Positions 1 to 8,091 of a stretch of 64,000 bases of DNA are shown here, one piece after another. Source of the DNA: Burkholderia paludis (lineage in GTDB: Bacteria; Pseudomonadota; Gammaproteobacteria; Burkholderiales; Burkholderiaceae); contig NZ_JPGL01000056.1 in assembly GCF_000732615.1 (NCBI RefSeq), positions 1 through 64,000 on the forward strand, given 5' to 3'. Position 1 is the stretch's first letter. Every line of letters begins with the position of its first letter. Below the pieces are notes generated by a model. It saw nothing but the letters and a program-made list of their open reading frames with translations, was not told the DNA's origin and made no database searches. A program made the translations under genes and the position numbers.

Positions 1-348
1 CAGCAGCGCTGCGTTTTCAGCAGCAGAGAAGCGAGATTATGAACCGTGTTTCGCAGCTCGTCAACAACTTTTTTACTGCTTCGTTGCGACTGCGGGGCTC
101 AACTTCCTGGTCCAGTTGCGCGCCCCGCACTGCAGCACACCACCAGCTTCGCTTCCCTCTTCCGCGCTGCGTTTCCGTTAGCGCGAAAGAGGCGTGATTG
201 TAGGCACCTGCCTCGAATCGCGCAAGGGGTGCGACGCAACTTTTTTACGAAAGCTGCGATATGGCCTGCCGACCACGTCTCGGCACGAGACCGCTTATGG
301 TGCAAAGAACGGACTAGAATGTGAGGTTCTTCGCCTCTTTCTATATAC
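1..348. other. Intergenic stretch with two copies of a T-rich element
   Basis: No convincing gene. It holds two copies of the 12-mer CAACTTTTTTAC (65-76 and 237-248), each preceded by a similar GCGCTGCGTTT...AGAGGCG/AGAAGCG...GATT block, so it looks like an imperfect tandem duplication; a third 12-mer lies at 3456-3467. A 52-codon reading frame from ATG 39 to TGA 197 has an A/G-rich stretch before it but composition unlike real neighbours, so I do not call it. A possible -10 hexamer TAGAAT sits at 315-320 ahead of the DUF2863 gene. Confidence 0.5.
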
Positions 349-357
349 GTGTTTAAT

Positions 358-1575
358 ATGCGCCAGCGAATCGCCAAACGCCTCCCCCCCGATGCCGACA
401 AACTGGTCGGTCTGTCGCTTGCGCTCTTCGCCTCGGGCAGCCGCATCGAGGATCGCTTCTGGGAAGCGAAGCTCGATGCGCTGCTCGCCAAGATCGTCCG
501 CAACGGTAACCAGACCACGCTCGACGCCGCGCTCGACCATCTCCAGCAGAATCACCCCGATGCCTACGGCGCACTCGCCGACATGGCCGAGACGCACAGC
601 GAGTCGATGGTGATCGAGCACGACGGACAGCCGTTCGATGCCCTGCTGGTCGCCGTCCCGGTTCTCGCATGGACGCGCTACATGATTCCGTCGGGCCCGC
701 TCAAGAGCGATGTTGCCGACGCCCTGCGAACGCATCTGCAGGCTCACGTTCTGGCGAACGGCACGCTCGTCGGGCTCGCGCCGTTTCTCTACAGCATCGA
801 TCAGTTGCCGCGCCACCATGTCGAGACCTACCGGCTTGCGCAGCAGCTCGCACACGGGGCAATCAGCCAGCATACGCCCAAGCTCAGCTTCGGCGACCTG
901 CCTGAAACCTCGCCGATCCTGGCCGACCCGCGCTTCCTGCTCGCCGTCGTCGCCGCCCCCGCCGGCGCGCCGCTGTTCCGCTGGCAGGAAGAGGAAAACG
1001 GCAGCCGGATCGAACGCGGCCAGTGCCTCGAACAATGGACGGCCCAGGGCGGCCCGAACCTCTCGATCGCCCTGCCCGGCTGCGAATTCGAGTGCCTCCT
1101 TCCGGACGCGTACTATTCGGCCTGCCGCGATGCAGACGAGCGCATCCGTCCGCACACGGTTCGAACCGCCATTCGTTATCTATTCGACACACTTGGTGCA
1201 GCACCGCAAGAGCTGCGCGCGGTGGTCGCCGGCTTCGGCGAACGCCGTATCGACGAGTATCGCGTCGGCTTCACGCGACGCGCGAGCAACGACGTGATCT
1301 ACGGCGTCGTGTGGCCGCTCTACGGCCGCGAAAACGGCGACGTGTCGATCGACAACGCGACGCTCGAAGGCGAAGCGCCAATCGAAGGGCCGCTCGAGGA
1401 AATCGTGAGCCTGCTGAAGGAGTGCGGCGTAACCGACGTCCGCCGGCACGCGGGCCGCTTCGAGCCCGAATACTGCGACGACTGCGGCGTGCCGCTCTAC
1501 GCCGATCCGCTCGGTGAAATCGTCCATGCGGAAATGCCGGAAGACGCATCGCCGGCCCAGCCTCACTTCCACTGA
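358..1575 (+). CDS. DUF2863 family protein
   Basis: A soluble protein of about 405 residues that I recognise as the DUF2863 family, found mainly in Burkholderiales; function unknown. There is no signal peptide or membrane segment. The C-terminal part has a CDDCG pair of cysteines followed by a PLYAD stretch, which could bind a metal; that is inference. The start is uncertain: GTG 349 and ATG 358 are both in frame and neither has a good Shine-Dalgarno sequence. ATG 358 is chosen as the conventional codon. The gene ends in a strong intrinsic terminator at 1610-1644 and is probably monocistronic. Confidence 0.85.
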   Translation: MRQRIAKRLPPDADKLVGLSLALFASGSRIEDRFWEAKLDALLAKIVRNGNQTTLDAALDHLQQNHPDAYGALADMAETHSESMVIEHDGQPFDALLVAVPVLAWTRYMIPSGPLKSDVADALRTHLQAHVLANGTLVGLAPFLYSIDQLPRHHVETYRLAQQLAHGAISQHTPKLSFGDLPETSPILADPRFLLAVVAAPAGAPLFRWQEEENGSRIERGQCLEQWTAQGGPNLSIALPGCEFECLLPDAYYSACRDADERIRPHTVRTAIRYLFDTLGAAPQELRAVVAGFGERRIDEYRVGFTRRASNDVIYGVVWPLYGRENGDVSIDNATLEGEAPIEGPLEEIVSLLKECGVTDVRRHAGRFEPEYCDDCGVPLYADPLGEIVHAEMPEDASPAQPHFH

Positions 1576-1609
1576 CCCGCCTCGCAGGCCCGTCAGGCCT
1601 GCCCGCGCC

Positions 1610-1644
1610 AAGCCGCTCCCGGTTCCCGCCGGAGCGGCTTTTTT
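1610..1644 (+). terminator. Intrinsic terminator after the DUF2863 gene
   Basis: A ten-base-pair GC-rich stem (AAGCCGCTCC at 1610-1619 with GGAGCGGCTT at 1631-1640) is followed by a T-run to 1644. It lies 35 bases after the DUF2863 stop codon. Confidence 0.9.
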
Positions 1645-1785
1645 CATGTCCTGCATTCCGTCGCCCGAAATTTCAGACTTTTCCTAAGCCTTTCAGCCAA
1701 GCAGACATCGTGTAAGGTCTTTGTCATTATCGAACCCAAGGCATGCCCGACGGCAGATCAATGACTCACATCACGGAGGTTGAAT

Positions 1786-2622
1786 ATGCGGTTCCTGGTG
1801 CTCAATTCAGACGCCGAGCGGCGTGACGGACTGAAGGCCCTGTTGCGGCAGATCGACCGTCACGCCAGCATCAACGATGCGCCCGACAGTTTCCAGGCGC
1901 GCCGGCTGTTGCGCACCCAGCGTTTCGACCTCGTCGCGATCGACTGGCTGGACGTCGGCCGCCTCAGCGAACTTCAGGCGCTTTGCAGCGCGTGCTCGCC
2001 GGCCCCCGCCGCCGTCCTCGTCGACGAAACCTCGCCGGAGGCCATCCAGCGCTTCTTCAACTACGGCGTCGCCGGCGTGATCCCGCATTCCACGCGACCG
2101 CACCTGATCGTCCGCGCGCTCGAGATGGTGCTGCTCGGCGGACACTTCATCCCGCCGCTCGCGCTCAGCCTGCTGCCCTCCACCGCCGCGGCACGCCATG
2201 ACGCGCATTTCCAGTCGCTTGCCGGCTCGCTCCCGCGCCGCCCGCCGAGCGGCCTCCTGTCGCCGCGGCAGGCGCAGATCATGCGCTTCGTCCACATGGG
2301 CAGCACGAACAAGATGATCGCCCGCACGCTCGGCATCAGCGAAGGCACCGTAAAAATCCATCTCGCCAGCATCTTCCAGCAGCTGGGCGCCGCGAACCGC
2401 GCCGCCGCGGTCGCGATCTACAACGGGTGGCTGTCGCCGCACCTCGAGGTACTGCTGGCGAACCGCAATCGCACGCGCAAGCCCGCCATCGCCGAGCGCG
2501 GCACGGTCACGCTGCGTGCGCAACGGAACGACCGTCCGTACCCGTCGCCGGCCGCCGCTGCCGGCGCGCAAGACCTGCTGCTCGCCGCCGAACCGCCGGC
2601 GAGGTTCCGGCGCGAACGCTAG
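1786..2622 (+). CDS. LuxR-type response regulator with degenerate receiver
   Basis: A 278-residue transcription regulator: receiver-like domain at about 1-125, LuxR/FixJ helix-turn-helix at about 155-215 (LSPRQAQIMRF...GISEGTVKIHLASIFQQL), then a 55-residue disordered tail that is unusual for the family. The phospho-acceptor is probably Asp53 (AIDW). The conserved Thr/Ser after strand 4 is replaced (VLVDE) and the conserved Lys after strand 5 is replaced by Pro-His (GVIPHS), so phosphorylation may be weak or absent. ATG 1786 is chosen because GGAGG at 1775-1779 gives six-base spacing; the upstream TTG at 1780 abuts it. No sensor kinase is adjacent, so targets are unknown. Confidence 0.85.
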   Translation: MRFLVLNSDAERRDGLKALLRQIDRHASINDAPDSFQARRLLRTQRFDLVAIDWLDVGRLSELQALCSACSPAPAAVLVDETSPEAIQRFFNYGVAGVIPHSTRPHLIVRALEMVLLGGHFIPPLALSLLPSTAAARHDAHFQSLAGSLPRRPPSGLLSPRQAQIMRFVHMGSTNKMIARTLGISEGTVKIHLASIFQQLGAANRAAAVAIYNGWLSPHLEVLLANRNRTRKPAIAERGTVTLRAQRNDRPYPSPAAAAGAQDLLLAAEPPARFRRER

Positions 2623-2697
2623 GCAAACAGTCTCGATATTGCGACGTTCGGTATGTGCGGATTCCCACCTTTGATGCTCAACGAGTAATATGAACGC

Positions 2698-3372
2698 ATG
2701 GGTTTTCTTTTCACACCGCTTCCGCTCTGGGTTGGCATCGGTGGCTGGATCGCCGCCGCGGTCCTGCTCGCGCTCGCGATCTGGAAGCGCCCCTTCGTGC
2801 GTTTGCAGGACGCCACGCTCCAGCACGTGTGGCTCGCGCTCGTCACCGCGATTGCGGTCCTCTGGGCGTCGAACGCATGGCTCGAAGACGGCATCGTCAT
2901 GCATCTGCTCGGCGCAACGCTGCTCGTCACATTGTTCGACTGGACGCTCGCACTGATCGCGATGGGCGCCGTCACGGCCGTTGCCGCGATCATCTTCGAC
3001 GCGCCGTGGCAGGGCATTGGCCTGACTTATCTGATCTACGGCGCGCTGCCGGTCGCCGTATCGGCACTGCTGCAGCGCGCCGCACTCGCATGGCTGCCGC
3101 ACAACCTCGCGTCGTTCATCACCGGCCAGGGATTCCTGTCGCCGGCCATCGCGATCGTTGCGGTTGCCGCTGCCGCGGCCGGGGTGCAGCTCTCGCTCGC
3201 CGATGGCGTGCCGGTCGTGATTCCGGCCGGCTATCTGCTGAACACGGCGCTGCTGGCACTTGGCGAAGCGTGGTTCACCGGCATGGCCACGGTACTCATC
3301 GCGGTCTATCGCCCCGCATGGGTCACGACCTTCGACGTCCGGCGCTATCGCCTCGGCGGCCCGCGCGCCTGA
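2698..3372 (+). CDS. CbiM-like energy-coupling factor permease (membrane protein)
   Basis: A 224-residue, very hydrophobic protein with about seven membrane spans, resembling the CbiM/ECF substrate-specific permease family annotated at this position in Burkholderia. CbiM proteins carry nickel or cobalt, but the usual CbiM N-terminal metal-binding segment is not seen and there are no cbiN, cbiQ or cbiO partners nearby, so substrate and even transport activity are uncertain. It starts at ATG 2698, about 75 bases after the LuxR-type gene on the same strand, so cotranscription is possible. An overlapping ATG at 2690 is in another frame. Confidence 0.65.
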   Translation: MGFLFTPLPLWVGIGGWIAAAVLLALAIWKRPFVRLQDATLQHVWLALVTAIAVLWASNAWLEDGIVMHLLGATLLVTLFDWTLALIAMGAVTAVAAIIFDAPWQGIGLTYLIYGALPVAVSALLQRAALAWLPHNLASFITGQGFLSPAIAIVAVAAAAAGVQLSLADGVPVVIPAGYLLNTALLALGEAWFTGMATVLIAVYRPAWVTTFDVRRYRLGGPRA

Positions 3373-3455
3373 TTTCCCGCGCCCGTCCGCGACACTGTCG
3401 GCCCGTGCCGGCAGCACCTTCCGCAACGCGGCAGAATGCGACATCTACTGCCGCA

Positions 3456-3467
3456 CAACTTTTTTAC
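3456..3467 (+). repeat. Third copy of the CAACTTTTTTAC element
   Basis: Identical to the 12-mers at 65-76 and 237-248. It lies about 46 bases before the likely start of the exported lysine-tail protein and is followed by TAAGAT, which could be a -10 hexamer. Such an AT-rich exact 12-mer three times in 3.5 kb of GC-rich DNA is unlikely to be chance. Confidence 0.5.
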
Positions 3468-3513
3468 GCTAAGATTGAACTCCGGTTCTTCATCGGGCAT
3501 CTATACGTGCCCG

Positions 3514-4170
3514 ATGTCTCATTCGCTCCTCACCAATAACCAGATGGACAGCTCTCCTGCGTCGCTCCGGATTTTCCGGGCGCTCGGCAAGCTGGCAGCC
3601 TGTATCGCGGGCCTGTCGCTTGCGCTTCCGACACCGGCACTCGCCGACCTGCTCGACCAGCGCTCCGAGTTGATCAACAAATTCGTCAACGAAATGCATG
3701 CCGACCCGCTCGCCGCCGATTGTGCGGCGCACGGCAGCTTCATCGCGAGCACGTCGTCCGCCTTCGACCGCGTCGACTTCGCACCGAATGCATTCGACAG
3801 CGGCAACACAACGATCACCCCGTGGAACGACTCGTTCGACCAGGGCAAGCAACGCGTGAAGGTCGACAACATCGTCACCGTCGACGGGCTCGGCATCCAC
3901 AACGACGGCAGCGACCCGACGCCGCTGAAATTCCGATGCGGTTACGTCGGCCAGCAAATGCTCGCGTTCAGCTGGAACGATCCGGTTCCGCCGCTGAAGC
4001 CGCGCGTCGAACGCTCCACGTCCTCGACGAAGAAATTCAAGGGCAAGTCGCATCGCGGCAAAGCCAAGGCGAAGGCATCGGGCCGCACCGGCAGCAAGAA
4101 GGCCGTCGCAACGAAAAAGTCGAGCGGCCAGAAGAAAGCCGTGAAGAAGAAAACCGCGAAGAAGTCCTGA
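3514..4170 (+). CDS. Exported protein with lysine-rich, histone-like tail
   Basis: A 218-residue protein (from ATG 3514; ATG 3544 is the alternative, and neither has a clear ribosome-binding site). Residues 11-44 look like a signal peptide ending PALA. Residues 45-165 form a compact domain with two cysteines (70 and 142) that could make a disulphide. From memory, homologues in Burkholderia are named BspC-domain proteins; function unknown. Residues 171-218 contain 18 lysines with Ala, Ser and Gly between them, like the tails of bacterial histone H1-like proteins, which is odd for an exported protein. The tail may bind a polyanion such as LPS, DNA or RNA; that is inference. Confidence 0.7.
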   Translation: MSHSLLTNNQMDSSPASLRIFRALGKLAACIAGLSLALPTPALADLLDQRSELINKFVNEMHADPLAADCAAHGSFIASTSSAFDRVDFAPNAFDSGNTTITPWNDSFDQGKQRVKVDNIVTVDGLGIHNDGSDPTPLKFRCGYVGQQMLAFSWNDPVPPLKPRVERSTSSTKKFKGKSHRGKAKAKASGRTGSKKAVATKKSSGQKKAVKKKTAKKS

Positions 4171-4196
4171 TTCGACGGAGCGACAACGACGGAAGA

Positions 4197-4234
4197 AAAA
4201 AGCCGGGGCATCTCACGATGCCCCGGCTTTTTTC
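4197..4234. terminator. Bidirectional intrinsic terminator
   Basis: A perfect 12-base-pair stem (4201-4212 with 4217-4228, loop TCAC) has an A-run on its left and a T-run on its right, so it can stop both the lysine-tail gene (plus) and the convergent carboxypeptidase gene (minus). Confidence 0.92.
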
Positions 4235-4251
4235 ATGCGGCGACGCTACGC

Positions 4252-5406
4252 TTACGCGAACGCCTCGACGTGCACGAGGATCGCGGCCAACATCGCCGCG
4301 CCGAGCGCCGCGCTGCGCTCACCGTTCCAGCCGACACGCTCGTCGGGCAGGTTCGCGTTGTCCTTGAACGGCATCTCGAGCGTCAGCGACAGGCAGCCGA
4401 ACTGGTGGCCGATGTATTTCGACGCGAGCTTGAGCGCATCTTCCTTGTACTTGCTCGCCGCGTAGCCATGTTCGGTCTGGAAGTCGGGACTCGCGACCTT
4501 GAACGCGTCGATGAATGCGCGCTGCTCCTTGCCCTGCTGCTCGGTAAAGCTCGGCAGCATTTCCGAACCTGCGACGAACACGTACGGCAGATCCTCATCG
4601 CCGTGGATGTCGAAGAACATGTCGCAGCCGGTCGCGTGGATCGCATCGCGCACGGCCAGCACCTCGGGGCTGCGTTCGCCATCGGGCTCCATCCACTCGC
4701 GATTCAGGTTCGCGCCCGCCGCATTGGTGCGCAGGTTGCCATGCACGCTGCCGTCCGGGTTCATGTTCGGGACGATGTGGAACGTCACGCGATCGTAGAG
4801 TTTGCGCGCGACCGGATCGCCGGCCCAGTCGCCCCATCCGGCCAGTCGCTTGACGAGACCCTCGACGAACCATTCGGCCATCGTCTCGCCCGGATGCTGG
4901 CGTGCGATGATCCAGACCTTCTTCTTCGACACGCCGTCGGTTTCCGGCGTACCGAGCGTCAGCAGCGACATCGGGCGGCCTTCGACCGTGCGGCCGAGCT
5001 CGACGACACCCGCCTGGGGCAACTGCTGAACCGCGCCGAGAAACGCCGCATGACGCTCTTCCGAATACGGCTCGAAATACGCGTAATAGATGCTGTCGAA
5101 TTCGGGCACGTGATCGATGGTCATCGTCTTGCCATCGAACGTCGTCGGCACGCGAAACCAGTCGACACGGTCATAGCTCGCCACCGCGCTGTAGTTGCGC
5201 CAGCCTGACGGATAGGCGCACTCGGCCGCGTTCTCGAACGTCATCACGCATCGCTCGCCACGTGCGCCCGTGAGGCGGTAGTAAAACCATTGCGCGAATT
5301 CCGAGTGGCTGTCGCCGCGTACGCGCAGCCGAATCGCATCGGGGCTGTCGCACGACACGACGTCGATTGCGCCTGCGTCGAAATTGCTGGTGATCGAAAG
5401 GGTCAT
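4252..5406 (-). CDS. M14-type (cytosolic carboxypeptidase-like) zinc metallopeptidase
   Basis: A 384-residue protein with an N-terminal beta-sandwich (about 1-120) and an M14 carboxypeptidase domain. Zinc ligands are His171 and Glu174 (RQHPGETMAEW) and His268 (DIHGDE); NMNPDG and NLNREW give substrate-binding residues; Glu344 (LTLEMPFKDN) is the likely catalytic acid. This matches the bacterial relatives of cytosolic carboxypeptidases such as the deglutamylases. There is no signal peptide, so it acts in the cytoplasm; the natural peptide substrate is unknown. GAGGAGAG precedes the ATG. It lies 90 bases after yaaA on the same strand and may share its transcript. Confidence 0.88.
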   Translation of the reverse strand: MTLSITSNFDAGAIDVVSCDSPDAIRLRVRGDSHSEFAQWFYYRLTGARGERCVMTFENAAECAYPSGWRNYSAVASYDRVDWFRVPTTFDGKTMTIDHVPEFDSIYYAYFEPYSEERHAAFLGAVQQLPQAGVVELGRTVEGRPMSLLTLGTPETDGVSKKKVWIIARQHPGETMAEWFVEGLVKRLAGWGDWAGDPVARKLYDRVTFHIVPNMNPDGSVHGNLRTNAAGANLNREWMEPDGERSPEVLAVRDAIHATGCDMFFDIHGDEDLPYVFVAGSEMLPSFTEQQGKEQRAFIDAFKVASPDFQTEHGYAASKYKEDALKLASKYIGHQFGCLSLTLEMPFKDNANLPDERVGWNGERSAALGAAMLAAILVHVEAFA

Positions 5407-5467
5407 CTGTCTCTCCTCTGGTGCGACCGGAACCGGCGGTGTACCGCTTGCCCGGACTCATGCATGC

Positions 5468-5492
5468 GCCGGCCGTCTCGTGAACGGCCGGC
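5468..5492 (-). terminator. GC-rich hairpin after yaaA
   Basis: A nine-base-pair perfect stem (5468-5476 with 5484-5492) lies directly after the yaaA stop codon, ahead of the carboxypeptidase gene. It has no T-run, so termination may be partial, or the hairpin may only protect the mRNA end. Confidence 0.45.
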
Positions 5493-5496
5493 ATGG

Positions 5497-6279
5497 TCAC
5501 TCGCCGACTCGCCGGCGATATACGTAAGTCGTATCGTTCGAAGCGGCCGCATCGAACGCGTAGCCTTCCGTCGCGAACGCTTTCAGCGCCTTCGGTTCGG
5601 CGATGCGGTTCTCGACGATGAAACGCGCCATCAGGCCGCGCGCGCGCTTCGCGTGGAAGCTGATGATCTTGTAACGGCCGCCTTTCCAGTCCTCGAACAC
5701 CGGCGTGATGACGGGAGCGGCCAGCAATTTCGGCTTGACCGACTTGAAGTACTCGGTCGACGCGCAGTTGACCAGCACGCGCGCGGCGCCGCTGCGCGTT
5801 TCGAGCTGTTCGTTCAGCGCGCGCGTGATGCGGTCGCCCCAGAATGCGTACAGGTCCTTGCCGCGCGCGTTCGCGAATCGCGTCCCCATCTCGAGCCGGT
5901 ACGGCTGCAGCAGGTCGAGCGGGCGCAACAGCCCGTACAGGCCCGACAGCACGCGCACGTGTTGCTGCGCATAGTCGAGATCGGTGGCGGACAGCGATTT
6001 CGCGTCGAATCCTTCGTAGACGTCGCCGTTGAACGCGAGTACGGCCTGCTTCGCATTGTCCGGCGTAAAGGTCGGCGACCAGTCCGCGTAGCGCTGGAAG
6101 TTAAGGCGCGCGAGCGGATCGGAAATATCCATCAACGTCGCGATGTCTTGCGGCGAAAGCTTGCGCAGGCCGTCGATCAGCTCCGACGCGTCGTCGACGA
6201 ATGCAGGCTTCGTGTAAGACTGGACGTGCGCGGGCGTATCGTAGTCGAGGGATTTGGCAGGAGAGAGAACGATTATCAT
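5497..6279 (-). CDS. yaaA: Peroxide stress protein YaaA (DUF328 family)
   Basis: A 260-residue protein of full family length, recognised by its N-terminus ([16 protein letters not shown]), the [29 protein letters not shown] region split over residues 80-110, and the [20 protein letters not shown] block. In E. coli the homologue lowers free iron during hydrogen peroxide stress and so limits Fenton damage to DNA and proteins. It is cytoplasmic. No OxyR site was recognised in the 57 bases shared with the divergent PIN gene. Confidence 0.93.
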   Translation of the reverse strand: MIIVLSPAKSLDYDTPAHVQSYTKPAFVDDASELIDGLRKLSPQDIATLMDISDPLARLNFQRYADWSPTFTPDNAKQAVLAFNGDVYEGFDAKSLSATDLDYAQQHVRVLSGLYGLLRPLDLLQPYRLEMGTRFANARGKDLYAFWGDRITRALNEQLETRSGAARVLVNCASTEYFKSVKPKLLAAPVITPVFEDWKGGRYKIISFHAKRARGLMARFIVENRIAEPKALKAFATEGYAFDAAASNDTTYVYRRRVGE

Positions 6280-6336
6280 AGAGGCTCGCTGGCACGCCGT
6301 GCCTTGCGGTCAGACGAAAACCACCGATTGTAACGA

Positions 6337-6834
6337 ATGACCCGCTCTCTCGCCCCGCACGCCGCGCATCGCGTCGTGCTCGACTCGAACGTCTGGATCG
6401 ATATCCTCGTATTCGACGACCCCGCTACCCGCCCGATCCGCGCGGCACTGGAGCGCGGCGCGCTTGCCGCTGTGATCGACGGCCGCTGCCTGACCGAGCT
6501 CGAATACGTGCTCGACTATCCGCAGTTCCAGGCTCGCGCGGTCGACAAGGCGGCCGCGCTCGCGACCGTCGCCCGCCTGGCGAGCCTGGTCGAGCCGCCG
6601 CCGCTCGACGCCGATGCGCCGCCGCTGCCGAAGTGCAAGGATCGCGACGACCAGAAGTTTCTCGAACTCGCCCGCGCCGCACAGGCCGAATGGCTGGTCT
6701 CGAAAGACCGCGCGCTGCTGAAGCTCGCGAAGCGCACCGCACGCGACTTCGGTTTCCGGATCGCACAACCCGCACCTTTTGCCGAGGCTTGCGCGCTCGA
6801 CGTCGCGCCGGCCGTCACCGTCACGCCGGCCTGA
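6337..6834 (+). CDS. PIN-domain protein (putative ribonuclease toxin family, orphan)
   Basis: A 165-residue PIN domain, the COG1569 type usually named putative toxin-antitoxin toxin component. Acidic residues of the metal site are visible: VLDSNVWID near the start, an LTELEYVL glutamate, and CKDRDDQKFLELA and VSKDRALL in the second half. PIN proteins are metal-dependent RNases. No antitoxin is encoded next to it: upstream is divergent yaaA after 57 bases, downstream an aminotransferase after 33 bases. It may be a housekeeping RNase or a relic; the fold is well supported, the role is not. Confidence 0.82.
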   Translation: MTRSLAPHAAHRVVLDSNVWIDILVFDDPATRPIRAALERGALAAVIDGRCLTELEYVLDYPQFQARAVDKAAALATVARLASLVEPPPLDADAPPLPKCKDRDDQKFLELARAAQAEWLVSKDRALLKLAKRTARDFGFRIAQPAPFAEACALDVAPAVTVTPA

Positions 6835-6867
6835 CGCATCCGGCACCAACCGATTCCGACCGTATCG

Positions 6868-8040
6868 ATGAACGCTCCTTCAGACATGCCAACGACTCCC
6901 GTTTTCCCCTCACGCCTGCCGAACGTCGGCACGACGATCTTCACGGTCATGAGCGCGCTTGCCGCGGAAAAAGGCGCCGTGAATCTCGGCCAGGGCTTTC
7001 CGGATTTCGACTGCGATCCGCGCATCATCGAGGCGGTTGCGGCCGCGATGCGCAACGGACACAACCAGTACCCGCCGATGGCCGGTGTCGCGCCGCTGCG
7101 CGACGCGATCGCCGACAAGATCGCACTGGTCTATGGCCGGCGTTACGACCCGGCCACCGAAATCACCGTCACGGCCGGCGCGACGCAGGCGCTGCTCACG
7201 GCGATCCTGTGTTCGGTGCATCCCGGCGATGAAGTGATCGTCGTCGAACCGACCTACGACAGCTACCTGCCGTCGATCGAGCTCGCGGGCGGCAAGCCCG
7301 TATTCGTCACGCTGGAGGCCCCCGATTACGCGATCCCGTTCGATCGCCTGGCGGCCGCGATCACGCCGAAAACGCGCATGATCCTGATCAACACGCCACA
7401 TAACCCGACGGGCACCGTGTGGCGCGAGTCGGACATGCGCAAGCTCGAGGAGATCGTGCGCGACACCAACGTGCTGATCCTGTCCGACGAGGTCTACGAG
7501 CACATGGTCTACGACGGCGCACGCCACGAGAGCGTCGCGCGCTACCCGGAACTCGCCGCGCGCAGCTTCATCGTGTCGAGTTTCGGCAAGACCTATCACG
7601 TGACGGGCTGGAAGGTCGGCTACGTGGCGGCGCCTGCCGCGCTGACCGCGGAATTCCGCAAGGTCCATCAGTTCAACGTGTTCACGGTGAACACGCCGAT
7701 GCAGATCGGGCTCGCCGACTATCTGCGCGACCCGGCGCCGTACCTGACGCTCCCCGACTTCTACCAGAAGAAGCGCGACTTCTTCCGGGCCGGCCTCGAA
7801 CGCACGCGCTTCAAGCTGCTGCCGTGCACCGGCACCTACTTCCAGTGCGTCGATTATTCGGCGATCAGCGACCTGCCGGAAGCGGAATTCTCGAAGTGGC
7901 TGACGTCGGAGATCGGCGTGGCCGCCATTCCGGTGTCGGCGTTCTATCACGAGCCGCACGAATCGGGCGTCGTACGATTCTGCTTCGCGAAACAGGAAAG
8001 CACGCTCGCCTCCGCCCTCGAACGGCTCGCGAGGCTGTAA
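6868..8040 (+). CDS. PLP-dependent aminotransferase (methionine aminotransferase type)
   Basis: A 390-residue class I/II aminotransferase. Visible features are NPTGTVW, LSDEVYEHMVYDG and the PLP lysine in SSFGKTYHVTGWK near residue 240. The sequence resembles the YbdL/methionine aminotransferase branch (KAT-like), which transaminates methionine and aromatic amino acids with keto acids; exact substrate is not decided by the sequence. It follows the PIN gene by 33 bases and is probably cotranscribed. It converges on a glutathione transferase gene, with a hairpin at 8051-8082 between them. Confidence 0.85.
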   Translation: MNAPSDMPTTPVFPSRLPNVGTTIFTVMSALAAEKGAVNLGQGFPDFDCDPRIIEAVAAAMRNGHNQYPPMAGVAPLRDAIADKIALVYGRRYDPATEITVTAGATQALLTAILCSVHPGDEVIVVEPTYDSYLPSIELAGGKPVFVTLEAPDYAIPFDRLAAAITPKTRMILINTPHNPTGTVWRESDMRKLEEIVRDTNVLILSDEVYEHMVYDGARHESVARYPELAARSFIVSSFGKTYHVTGWKVGYVAAPAALTAEFRKVHQFNVFTVNTPMQIGLADYLRDPAPYLTLPDFYQKKRDFFRAGLERTRFKLLPCTGTYFQCVDYSAISDLPEAEFSKWLTSEIGVAAIPVSAFYHEPHESGVVRFCFAKQESTLASALERLARL

Positions 8041-8050
8041 GGCTGTATGA

Positions 8051-8082
8051 CCGGCACGGGCGGCATCGGGCCGCCGTGCCGG
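8051..8082. terminator. Hairpin between convergent genes
   Basis: A nine-base-pair stem (CCGGCACGG at 8051-8059 with CCGTGCCGG at 8074-8082) with inner GGC/GCC pairing lies between the stops of the aminotransferase and transferase genes. No T-run, so efficiency is uncertain. Confidence 0.5.
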
Positions 8083-8091
8083 ACCCGCGCG

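Noticed and set aside
39-197. A 52-codon reading frame with an A/G-rich stretch before its ATG
   Set aside because: It overlaps the repeated T-rich element, has no recognisable domain and composition unlike the neighbouring genes, so repeat DNA explains it better.
4252-5406. Possible secreted digestive carboxypeptidase
   Set aside because: No signal peptide, and the N-terminal beta-sandwich with HPGE motif fits the cytosolic subgroup.
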